Assembly (NCBI GenBank): GCA_036399715.1
Contig: DASWMO010000226.1
Coordinates: 1 to 6,061 of the forward strand
DNA from: DASVSE01 sp036399715
GTDB lineage: Bacteria > Bacteroidota > Rhodothermia > Rhodothermales > Rubricoccaceae
DNA length: 6,061 bases
Reading direction: 5' to 3'
The notes under the pieces were generated by a model. That model did not search any database. It saw only the letters and a program-made list of their open reading frames with translations, and was not told where the DNA came from. The position numbers and the translations under genes were made by a program. This document shows, piece after piece, positions 1 to 5,721 of the stretch; within the stretch, counting starts at the first letter, position 1, and the number at the start of each line of letters is the position of its first letter.

Positions 1-384
1 CGCGTCGACCGTCTCGGCCCAGCGCGCGGGCGTCCAGACTGGCTCGGCGCCGACGACGAGGGCCGTGTGGCCCGGACCGATGTCCCGGACGGTCCGGGCA
101 TCGATGCCGAACCAGACGGGCGTCGCGCCGGTCGCGCGGGCCGCCTCCTCGAACGCTGCGGCCGTCGCGCGCCGGGCATGGAGCGCACAGACCGGTCCGC
201 CGGCGGTCACCCAGACCGGCCGCCCGAGGGCACGTGAGACGGCGTACGCGACGCCTGCCTCGGGCGCTTCGGGCGCCGCGATCCAGTGCCGCAGGCCCGA
301 GTTGAGCGTTTGCTCGGCCGTGGCGTCGCGGCCGTGGCGGCGCACGAGCGCGCGAAACGCCGTCGGATCGCCATCGGATGTCAC
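1..384 (-). CDS. DUF2156 / LPG_synthase_C-type protein, N-terminal 128 residues (runs off left edge)
   Basis: The frame is open from a GTG at 384 to the window edge (128 codons, no stop). It reads as a soluble protein start with no signal peptide or membrane segment. The pattern fits the DUF2156 family, related to the cytosolic catalytic half of MprF phosphatidylglycerol lysyltransferase: a helix with RRHGRDATAEQTLN (16-29), AYAVSRALGRPVWVTAGGPVC (47-67), a helix ending ATGATPVWFGID (85-96), then HTALVVGAEPVWTPARW (106-122). MprF moves an aminoacyl group from tRNA to phosphatidylglycerol. What stand-alone relatives do is poorly known, and the catalytic region lies outside the window, so no substrate is claimed. 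The start overlaps the TGA of the Wzi-like gene as GTGA, which suggests translational coupling; a second in-frame GTG lies one codon upstream (387-385). The family call is from remembered motif resemblance. Confidence 0.7.
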   Translation of the reverse strand, partial: MTSDGDPTAFRALVRRHGRDATAEQTLNSGLRHWIAAPEAPEAGVAYAVSRALGRPVWVTAGGPVCALHARRATAAAFEEAARATGATPVWFGIDARTVRDIGPGHTALVVGAEPVWTPARWAETVDA

Positions 385-1982
385 CACCCGAGCGGGACCG
401 ACGCGCCGAGGCGGATCCGCGCCCCGGCCTCGACGAGTCCCACAACGCGCGTGCGGTCCGCGCCGCGGACGAAGCCGTCGTTGCGCGTCCGGTTCACGCC
501 GACGCTGCCGCGGACGAACCACCACGGGTGCGTGAGGTCCGCGCGGAGGCCGAGCCGAAGCGTTCGCTGCGCGTCGCCGATGCCGAGGGTCGGGGCCGCG
601 TTGGCGGGGTACGGCGTCACGAACGAGCCCTCGCCCTGCTGCACGAACCGCGCCTCGGGCCCGACGGTCAGGCCCGGCAGGAGCGACTCCAGCGACGCGT
701 CGGCGAACAGGCGCACGTCGACGAGGTCCGAGGCCGGCGCGCCTAGGCTCCTCAGGGCGTACGTGTAGACCTGCTCGGGGAGAGCCGAGCGGTAGGCCCG
801 CGCCGTCACGACCGTGAGGTCGACCCCGACGTCGACCGCGTCGCCGAGGCCCGCGACGACGGCCTGGCCCGTGAGCGCGATCGACGGCGGCTCGAGGTCG
901 TTGAAGAGGTCGAAGTCGTCGAACGCGAGCTGGCCCGTAACCGTCGTGCGGCCGCGCTGCACCCATAGCAGGCCGCCGACGATGCCGTTGTTCTCGTTGT
1001 TGCGCGGTGCGCCGTCGTTGAGAAAGGACAGCACGGCCGTCGGGAGCAGGGCCGGCAGCGAGAGGCTCGTCCCGTTTCCCGAGGTCAGCATCGTCTCGAT
1101 GCCCGCGACGACGAGCCACGGCGCAGGCCGCCAGTCGATGCGGTGGCCAGAGAGGTAGCGCCGCAGCGTCGGGTCGGTCGAGCGGTCACCCGTCCGGCCC
1201 GTGAAGCGGCCGTCGATCGTCGCCGCGTCTAGCTCGGCCGCGAACGACCGCACGGCGAGGCGCTCGCCGCCGATGCGCACCGAGAGCGCGTCGTAGGGCT
1301 GCGGGTTGGCGCTCACGAAGACGCCCGTGCCGGACGGGACGCCCCACTGGCGCCCGAACACGCCCAGCCGGAACTCGCCCCACCGCGAGACGGCCCCGAC
1401 GTGCGCCTCCTCGTTGCGCAGAAAGACCGACACGTTGCCGACATTGAGCCCGTCGGGATCGTCGGGGTAGAACGTGTCAAGGCGGGCGCCGAGTTGCGCG
1501 ACGAGCGGCCCGGCGTCGATGCTCGCCTGCACGACGGCGTTCGGGAAGACGTTGACCGAGCCGGCCGCGACGGTAGCGTCGGTCGCCTCGACCGTTCGGG
1601 CGGGGTCCAGGCGGTCGGTGTTCGTCGCCCGCACGCCGCCGCCCGTTTCGAGCGTCGCCGTAGTCCCGCGGCGGGCGGCGGGCCCGGTCGGCGTCGGACG
1701 GAGGCGCCGCCGGAGACGGTCCGCCCACCGCGCCTCAGTAGGCGAAAGATCGGCCGGGACGAGGCGGGCGAGGGCCTCGGCGACGGCTGCCTCGTCGTAG
1801 GGCAGGACGGTCGGGTTGAGGCCGAGCAGGTGGCCGCGGCGCTGCAACCGTTCGATCGTCGGGTAGGCCGGGTCGCCGAGCGGAAGCAGGCGGTGCGACT
1901 GCGCGCTGGCCACCGGAGCCGTCAAGGCGAGCAGCGCGAGCGCGGCGAGGCCGCGCCGAAGCGCGAGAGCGGAAGTCGGCAC
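381..1982 (-). CDS. Wzi-like capsule-assembly outer-membrane beta-barrel protein
   Basis: 533 residues from a GTG start. Residues 1-27 form a signal peptide (RR at 9-10, Leu/Ala-rich core, likely cleavage after ASA at 25-27). A short helical N-terminal region follows (about 38-95, LPLGDPAYPTIERLQRRGHL), then alternating beta-strands to a C-terminal tryptophan, as usual for outer-membrane barrels. The Wzi-family pattern (PF14052) is visible: FGRQWGVPSGTGVFVSANPQP (209-229), GHRIDWRPAPWLVVAGIET (279-297), PRNNENN (326-332) and TGQLAFDDF (349-357). In E. coli, Wzi anchors group 1 capsule at the cell surface; Bacteroidota homologues are common and mostly uncharacterised. The divergent sugar transferase supports a surface-polysaccharide role but does not prove it. 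Another, unassigned porin-like barrel is the main alternative. The DUF2156 gene follows with a 4-base overlap. Confidence 0.68.
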   Translation of the reverse strand: MPTSALALRRGLAALALLALTAPVASAQSHRLLPLGDPAYPTIERLQRRGHLLGLNPTVLPYDEAAVAEALARLVPADLSPTEARWADRLRRRLRPTPTGPAARRGTTATLETGGGVRATNTDRLDPARTVEATDATVAAGSVNVFPNAVVQASIDAGPLVAQLGARLDTFYPDDPDGLNVGNVSVFLRNEEAHVGAVSRWGEFRLGVFGRQWGVPSGTGVFVSANPQPYDALSVRIGGERLAVRSFAAELDAATIDGRFTGRTGDRSTDPTLRRYLSGHRIDWRPAPWLVVAGIETMLTSGNGTSLSLPALLPTAVLSFLNDGAPRNNENNGIVGGLLWVQRGRTTVTGQLAFDDFDLFNDLEPPSIALTGQAVVAGLGDAVDVGVDLTVVTARAYRSALPEQVYTYALRSLGAPASDLVDVRLFADASLESLLPGLTVGPEARFVQQGEGSFVTPYPANAAPTLGIGDAQRTLRLGLRADLTHPWWFVRGSVGVNRTRNDGFVRGADRTRVVGLVEAGARIRLGASVPLGW

Positions 1983-2004
1983 GGCGGGGCGGCGGGTGGT
2001 CCCG

Positions 2005-2011
2005 GAAGCTA
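2005..2011 (-). promoter_or_regulatory. candidate -7 element of the wzi-like gene
   Basis: The minus strand reads TAGCTTC, with the TAGCTT core at 2011-2006, 23 bases before the GTG at 1982. It matches the TAnnTT core of Bacteroidota -7 elements and the motif seen before three other genes here. No TTG lies 19-21 bases upstream, so the call rests on the -7 hexamer alone. Confidence 0.4.
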
Positions 2012-2040
2012 CGGGGCGACGCGGCCACCTGCCGGATGCC

Positions 2041-2048
2041 GCACGTGC
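2041..2048. promoter_or_regulatory. GCACGTGC palindrome between divergent promoters, possible operator
   Basis: This is a perfect 8-base palindrome in the 162-base region between the wzi-like gene and the sugar transferase. It lies about midway between the expected -33 positions of the two candidate promoters (near 2033 on the minus strand, 2057-2059 on the plus strand). A dimeric regulator bound here could touch both promoters. Short palindromes are frequent in GC-rich DNA and no second copy was seen, so this is speculative. Confidence 0.2.
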
Positions 2049-2056
2049 AGAGTGCC

Positions 2057-2086
2057 TTGCGTCGGGTGGGCGCCCCGCCTACCTTG
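2057..2086 (+). promoter_or_regulatory. candidate Bacteroidota-type promoter of the sugar transferase
   Basis: TTG at 2057-2059 (-33-like) is followed after 20 bases by TACCTTG at 2080-2086 (-7-like). Order and spacing agree with the established Bacteroidota consensus of TTG or TTTG, about 19-21 bases, then TAnnTTTG; one T of the final TTTG is missing. Transcription would start near 2092, leaving a leader of about 50 bases that includes the C9 tract. It is the only candidate promoter in the window with both elements. Confidence 0.5.
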
Positions 2087-2098
2087 CCGCCGCACCCG

Positions 2099-2107
2099 CC
2101 CCCCCCC
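2099..2107 (+). repeat. C9 homopolymer in the sugar-transferase leader
   Basis: Nine consecutive C residues lie between the candidate promoter and the GTG start at 2145, ending 37 bases before it. Tracts of this length can vary by slippage. It is outside the coding region, so any effect would be on leader structure or on how ribosomes reach the start. It may simply be a product of high GC. Confidence 0.85.
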
Positions 2108-2144
2108 ACGAGGCCCCTCGCTACGCCCTCTCCGCCGACCTCTG

Positions 2145-3611
2145 GTGACGCGACGCGTCGAGCTTCTGGCCCTCCTCGTGGGCGACGCCCTCGGCCTGGG
2201 CGCCGCTGCGGCACTGTTTGAAGCCGCGTGCGTGCGCAACGGATGGATGCCGGCCGCGGCCCAGGACCCGCTCGCGACGAGCGTCCTGTTCGGGCTCGGG
2301 TGGCTGTTCCTGTTCGCGTTCTCGGGCCTCTACGGCGAGCGCTACGCCGGCGGACGGTTCGACGAGATCGTGACGCTGGCCAAGGTGACGGCCTTCGGGG
2401 TGCTCGCGCTCTTTTTCGGGTACTACCTCGGGCGCCTCGCGCCTGCCGCTGTCCGCCCGGCGCTCGTCGTGTACGCCACCGGAATCGTCGGCTGTGTGGG
2501 CGTCCTGCGGCTCGTCGTCCGTGGGGTCCAGAAGGCGCTCATTCTGCGCGGGCATGGGCTTCACCGCGCGGTCGTGGTCGGATGGAGCGACCGCGTCGAG
2601 ACGCTCTACCATGACCTCGCCAAGTACCCCGCGGCGGGCATCGAACTCGTCGGAGCGGTCCGGCTGCGGCACACGCAGACGGTCGCCGTGGGGGCGCTCG
2701 CGCTCGGCGAGCAGGACGAGCGGCCGGTGTACTCCGAGGGCGACGCCCTCCCGGCCGGCACCATCGAGGTCACCGCGGCCGGCGCGCCCGAGACGGCCAT
2801 CGCCGAGTTGCCGGGCCTCATCGACCGCCTCGGCGTGCGCGACGTGCTCATCGCGCTCGGGACGGACGACCACCTCTACCTCGACGAGGTCCTGCGCGTC
2901 TGCGACGGCCGACCAGTGTCGCTCAAGCTCGTCCCGGACTTCTACACGGCCGTCGGCGGGATGGCGCGGACGGAGCACATCTACGGGCTGCCCCTCATCG
3001 AGGTCCTGCCGGAGCCTATCCCAGCATGGGAGAAGCGCACCAAGCGCATCATCGACGCGGTCGTGGCCGCAGCCGTGCTCGTGGCGGGGCTTCCGCTGTG
3101 GCTCGTCGTCGGCGCGCTCGTTCGCGTGACGTCGCCCGGTGGGGCGATCTACCGGCAGGTGCGCGTCGGGCAGGGCGGGCGGCCGTTCACGATGTTCAAG
3201 TTCCGCACGATGGTCGACGGCGCCGAGCGCGAGACGGGCCCGGTCTGGGCCGGGCCGGCCGACGCCCGTGCGACGCCCCTCGGCCGCCGCCTACGCCGCC
3301 TGCGCCTCGACGAAGTGCCGCAGCTGTGGAACGTCCTCGTCGGCGAGATGAGCCTCGTCGGCCCGCGCCCCGAGCGGCCGTACTTCGTCGAGACGCTCAC
3401 ACAGAAGATTCCGCTCTACAGCCGCCGCCACCGCGTCCAGCCCGGCATCACGGGCCTCGCGCAGGTGAAGTGGCGCTACGACGCCGACATCGAGGACGTC
3501 CGCCAGAAGCTCAAGTACGACTTGTTCTACATCGAGAACATGAGTCTTCGCACAGACGCGAAGATCCTGCTCCAGACCGTCCGAACGGCACTGATGGGCA
3601 AGGGGCAGTAG
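2145..3611 (+). CDS. polyprenyl-phosphate sugar-phosphate transferase (WbaP/WcaJ-like, large PGT)
   Basis: 488 residues from a GTG start, chosen because the hydrophobic N-terminus begins at once (VTRRVELLALLVGDALGL) and the size fits the family. Four membrane segments lie near 5-27, 44-62, 78-97 and 104-125, with FSGLY at 59-63. A cytosolic Rossmann-like region (about 139-240, AVVVGWSD) precedes the catalytic domain. That domain starts at KRTKRIIDAVVA with a re-entrant helix near 303-327. It holds FTMFKFRTM (348-356), LDEVPQLWNVL (388-398) with the Asp389-Glu390 pair that matches the PglC catalytic dyad, MSLVGPRPERP (402-412), and PGITGLAQVKWRY (433-445). It should transfer a sugar 1-phosphate from a nucleotide sugar to undecaprenyl phosphate, starting a repeat unit of capsule, exopolysaccharide or O-antigen. 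The sugar cannot be read from sequence. No glycosyltransferase, flippase or polymerase gene is adjacent in the window. Confidence 0.9.
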   Translation: MTRRVELLALLVGDALGLGAAAALFEAACVRNGWMPAAAQDPLATSVLFGLGWLFLFAFSGLYGERYAGGRFDEIVTLAKVTAFGVLALFFGYYLGRLAPAAVRPALVVYATGIVGCVGVLRLVVRGVQKALILRGHGLHRAVVVGWSDRVETLYHDLAKYPAAGIELVGAVRLRHTQTVAVGALALGEQDERPVYSEGDALPAGTIEVTAAGAPETAIAELPGLIDRLGVRDVLIALGTDDHLYLDEVLRVCDGRPVSLKLVPDFYTAVGGMARTEHIYGLPLIEVLPEPIPAWEKRTKRIIDAVVAAAVLVAGLPLWLVVGALVRVTSPGGAIYRQVRVGQGGRPFTMFKFRTMVDGAERETGPVWAGPADARATPLGRRLRRLRLDEVPQLWNVLVGEMSLVGPRPERPYFVETLTQKIPLYSRRHRVQPGITGLAQVKWRYDADIEDVRQKLKYDLFYIENMSLRTDAKILLQTVRTALMGKGQ

Positions 3612-3616
3612 GGGAG

Positions 3617-3652
3617 CGGGTGCGTTGCCGCGTCGGGCGAGCCCGTCACCCG
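3617..3652. terminator. possible hairpin terminator between convergent genes
   Basis: CGGGTG (3617-3622) can pair with CACCCG (3647-3652). Inside the loop, CGGG (3634-3637) pairs with CCCG (3642-3645) around CGAG. It begins 6 bases after the sugar-transferase stop and overlaps the last bases of the acyltransferase, so it could serve both strands. No T tract follows on either side, so classical intrinsic termination is doubtful. Confidence 0.25.
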
Positions 3653-4437
3653 ACGAGCGCCGCGTCGAAGCGGGCCGTCGCCTCAGCCGCAAGCGCCTGT
3701 GCCGTCGCGCCGCCTGGAGGCCGGGTCTCGACGGGCGCGCCGAGCGCCGTGATGCGGACCGTGCACGCGCCAGTCCGCGCACACAGCCGCCAGAGCGGGC
3801 CGACGAGCGTCTCGTGTTCCCACACGGCGTAGCCGGGCGGATCGAATGCGAGCGCGACGAGCAGCACGTCGGCGTCGGCGTCCTGCGCGACCTCGAAGGC
3901 ACCGTGGCGAAGCGGGAGCACGCCCGGGCCGGGCCCGATGCCGCCCTCGGGCGCGAGCGCGACCGGCAGGGGCGACTGCGCCACGGCCGCCCGTAGCGCG
4001 CCCCGCGCAGCTTCGCGGCTCTCGTCGCGTCCCCGGTTCACGAACAGCGTCCCGATTGCCGCGGCTATCCAGCCGACGAACGGGATCCGGCGGACGCCCT
4101 GTGTCGCGAGAAAGCGGACCGGCGTGACGGCCATCAGCGCGATCGGGTCCAGCCACGCGAGGTGGTTGAAAAACAAGAATCCTCGGTGCGCGCGAAGGGT
4201 CTCGCGGCCCTCGACAACGAGACGGATTCCCGTTAGTGAAATAAACAGACGCGAGATCCCGACCGCGACGTGGACGGCCAGCCGCACGCCCCGCGGCCGG
4301 ACCGGCAGCAGCGCGGCGACGAGCAGCACGACCGTCCCAACGGCCAGCAGCGCGAGCACGCCCGCAACGCGGAGCACGCCGAGCAGGATGGAGAGCGGGC
4401 CGGGGCGGGGGAGGCGGTCGAGCGTCGCAGGGTCCAT
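3646..4437 (-). CDS. lysophospholipid acyltransferase, PlsC/AGPAT family
   Basis: 263 residues from an ATG. One or two hydrophobic helices (about 16-44) anchor it to the inner membrane. The catalytic HX4D motif is NHLAWLDP (His92, Asp97). Motif II-like GTLFVNRGRDES spans 129-140 and motif III-like LAPEGGIGPG spans 161-170 with Glu164. The family moves an acyl group to a lysophospholipid, typically 1-acyl-glycerol-3-phosphate in phosphatidate synthesis; here the acceptor is uncertain. Motif III has APEGG instead of the textbook FPEGTRS, so the usual Thr and Arg are absent; I recall PEGG variants in other family members. The next in-frame Met is residue 102, after the catalytic histidine, so the ATG at 4437 is well supported among ATG starts. 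It lies 54 bases after lptF on the same strand and may be partly co-transcribed with it, though a -7-like element sits just before its start. Confidence 0.85.
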   Translation of the reverse strand: MDPATLDRLPRPGPLSILLGVLRVAGVLALLAVGTVVLLVAALLPVRPRGVRLAVHVAVGISRLFISLTGIRLVVEGRETLRAHRGFLFFNHLAWLDPIALMAVTPVRFLATQGVRRIPFVGWIAAAIGTLFVNRGRDESREAARGALRAAVAQSPLPVALAPEGGIGPGPGVLPLRHGAFEVAQDADADVLLVALAFDPPGYAVWEHETLVGPLWRLCARTGACTVRITALGAPVETRPPGGATAQALAAEATARFDAALVG

Positions 4438-4441
4438 AAGT

Positions 4442-4449
4442 GGAAGCTA
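4442..4449 (-). promoter_or_regulatory. candidate -7 element of the acyltransferase gene
   Basis: The minus strand reads TAGCTTCC from 4449 to 4442, with only four bases (ACTT) between it and the ATG at 4437. If it is a -7 element, transcription would begin at or within a base or two of the ATG, giving a leaderless or nearly leaderless mRNA. No -33 TTG is present at the right distance. The gene may also be read from the lptF promoter. Confidence 0.35.
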
Positions 4450-4491
4450 TCTGCCCCACGCTGCCCGGGCGTGGTGCAGCCGTACCAGGCG

Positions 4492-5580
4492 CTACCGCCG
4501 CGCGCGCCACAGCAGGACGAGGGCGACACCCAGAAAGGCCGCGTGCGGGGCCACGGCCGCGACGAGCGGCGGGATCTCGCCGACGTAGCCCAGCGGCTCG
4601 GTGACCTTCTGCGCGGCGAGGTAGACGAACGCGACGCCGAGCCCGAGCCCGAGCTGTGCTGCCTGCCCGCCGCGCCGCCGCCGAGCCGCGAGCGGCACGC
4701 CGATGAGGACGAGGATGAGGTTGGCGAGCGGGTACGTGACCTTGGCATACGTCGCCACGAGCGGGCGCCCGACGTCCTGCACGCCCGCGCGCCTGAGCGA
4801 CGCGACATAGGCCCGCGCCTCGGGAAGCGTGAGCTTGTCCGCGTCGCGCTCGGTCTGCGCGAGGTCCGACGGGCGCAACGCCAGCGCCGTGTCGAGCGTC
4901 GCGACGCGGCGGAACCGCTCCGTGCCGCCTGCGAACGACCGGACGGTCACGTCGCGCATCTGCCAGCGTTCGAGCGAGTCCGTGTACGCCATCTCGGCCG
5001 CGTCGAGGCGCTGCTGAACAGCGTGCGTGCCGGACGTGTCGGTCGTGATGAGGCTCACGCGGTACGCCCGGTTGTCGGCCCGGTCGAAGAAGCCGGCTGC
5101 GAGGACGACACCGGGCCCGGCCTGTCGGTAGGCGCCAGCGGCCCCGGACTGCTGCGGCGCGTCGCGGTGGTACTGGTTCTCGAACTCCACGACGACCGCG
5201 TTCGCCGGTGGGACGAGCCACCCGTTGAAGTACACCATGAACGCCGCGACGAACGCTCCACCGAGCACGAGCGGCCGCATGTAGCGCCCGAGCGACACGC
5301 CCGACGCGTGGAGGGCCGTGAGCTGCATCGACTGCGAAAGCCGCGACGTGACGTAGATCGCGGCCAGAAAGACCGCGAGCGGGCTCGTCAGGCGGACGAT
5401 GTCGAAGAGGTAGTGCGGGTAGTACGTCCCGAAGACCTGCGCCGTCGTCGCGCCGCGGTCCAGGAAGTCGTCGACGTACTCGGCGTAGTCCAGCACGACG
5501 AACACGAGCGAGATCAGCCCGACGAGCAGGAAGGCAGCCGAGAAGAAGCGCCGGAGCACATGCCAGTCGAAGCGGGTCAA
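4492..5580 (-). CDS. LptF/LptG-family permease of the LPS export ABC transporter
   Basis: 362 residues, close to the usual length of about 360. The start is a TTG at 5580: translation then begins TRFDWHVLRRFF, just before the first membrane helix, as in the family. The frame stays open upstream to 6006 but runs antisense through sucC and is not protein-like. Membrane segments lie near 13-30, 65-78 and 103-117, then a periplasmic beta-rich domain (about 120-275), then helices near 284-298, 307-323 and 337-356. Family motifs are LTALHASGVSLGRYMRP (87-103) and ATYAKVTYPLANLILVLIGVPLAAR (two overlapping pieces within 276-300). LptF and LptG pair with the ATPase LptB to lift LPS from the inner membrane into the LptC-LptA bridge. 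Sequence alone does not tell LptF from LptG, and no partner is in the window. The TTG start has no Shine-Dalgarno; its upstream bases are pyrimidine-rich. Confidence 0.88.
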   Translation of the reverse strand: MTRFDWHVLRRFFSAAFLLVGLISLVFVVLDYAEYVDDFLDRGATTAQVFGTYYPHYLFDIVRLTSPLAVFLAAIYVTSRLSQSMQLTALHASGVSLGRYMRPLVLGGAFVAAFMVYFNGWLVPPANAVVVEFENQYHRDAPQQSGAAGAYRQAGPGVVLAAGFFDRADNRAYRVSLITTDTSGTHAVQQRLDAAEMAYTDSLERWQMRDVTVRSFAGGTERFRRVATLDTALALRPSDLAQTERDADKLTLPEARAYVASLRRAGVQDVGRPLVATYAKVTYPLANLILVLIGVPLAARRRRGGQAAQLGLGLGVAFVYLAAQKVTEPLGYVGEIPPLVAAVAPHAAFLGVALVLLWRARR

Positions 5581-5606
5581 GAGGGGAGGCTGGAGTCGGG
5601 TTCGGA

Positions 5607-5612
5607 AAGATC
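5607..5612 (-). promoter_or_regulatory. weak candidate -7 element of the lptF-type gene
   Basis: The minus strand reads GATCTT from 5612 to 5607, one mismatch from the TAnCTT motif seen before the other genes. It is 26 bases from the TTG start, much like the 23-base spacing at the wzi-like gene. A CTG, one mismatch from TTG, lies 20 bases upstream (5635-5633). Taken alone this is weak. Confidence 0.2.
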
Positions 5613-5654
5613 GGGACGGAGACGGCGGGCAGCAGGTCCCCGCCGGAGGAACGG

Positions 5655-5667
5655 CGCCGGGCCGGCG
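5655..5667. repeat. 13-base inverted repeat before the sucC -7 element
   Basis: CGCCGG and CCGGCG arms are separated by a single G and end one base before TAGCTTGCC at 5669. The position, in the spacer of a putative sucC promoter, would suit an operator. Self-complementary GC words are common at this base composition, so the functional reading is weak. Confidence 0.3.
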
Positions 5668-5668
5668 G

Positions 5669-5677
5669 TAGCTTGCC
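5669..5677 (+). promoter_or_regulatory. candidate -7 element of sucC
   Basis: TAGCTTGCC here differs at one base from TACCTTGCC before the sugar transferase (2080-2088). It ends 44 bases before the sucC ATG, similar to the 56 bases there. No TTG is found 19-21 bases upstream. Confidence 0.4.
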
Positions 5678-5690
5678 CGTGGAGGCTGCC

Positions 5691-5718
5691 CATCCCCGAA
5701 CCCCTCATCCCGAACCCC
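5691..5718 (+). repeat. imperfect tandem repeat in the sucC leader
   Basis: CATCCCCGAACCCC (5691-5704) is followed, after one T, by CATCCCGAACCCC (5706-5718), which has one C fewer. The second copy ends three bases before the sucC ATG and fills the place where a Shine-Dalgarno would be. Nothing more can be said of its role. Confidence 0.75.
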
Positions 5719-5721
5719 GCA

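Noticed and set aside
65..768. Overlapping plus-strand open frames at the left edge (65-535, 286-768, 378-746)
   Set aside because: Composition is Arg/Pro/Ser/Ala-rich without domain features. The minus strand carries the DUF2156-like and Wzi-like sequences here.
1401..2144. Plus-strand open frame in front of the sugar transferase, which would give a 736-residue protein
   Set aside because: It runs antisense through the signal peptide and N-terminal half of the wzi-like gene, is Arg/Gly/Ala-rich with no recognisable domain, and the family normally begins at the first membrane helix. GTG 2145 gives a family-sized protein.
3683..5221. 512-residue minus-strand open frame across lptF and the acyltransferase
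   Set aside because: It lies out of frame over two well-recognised genes, is Arg/Ala/Pro-rich and has no domain; it is typical of shadow frames in GC-rich DNA.
5581..5589. GAGGGGAGG next to the LptF-type start
   Set aside because: It is purine-rich on the plus strand only; on the lptF sense strand it reads as pyrimidines, so it cannot act as a Shine-Dalgarno for that gene.
5645..5685. GGAGGA (5645-5650) and GGAGG (5681-5685) as ribosome sites on the plus strand
   Set aside because: They lie 71 and 36 bases before the sucC ATG and no other start follows at a suitable distance. The first is also upstream of the candidate promoter.
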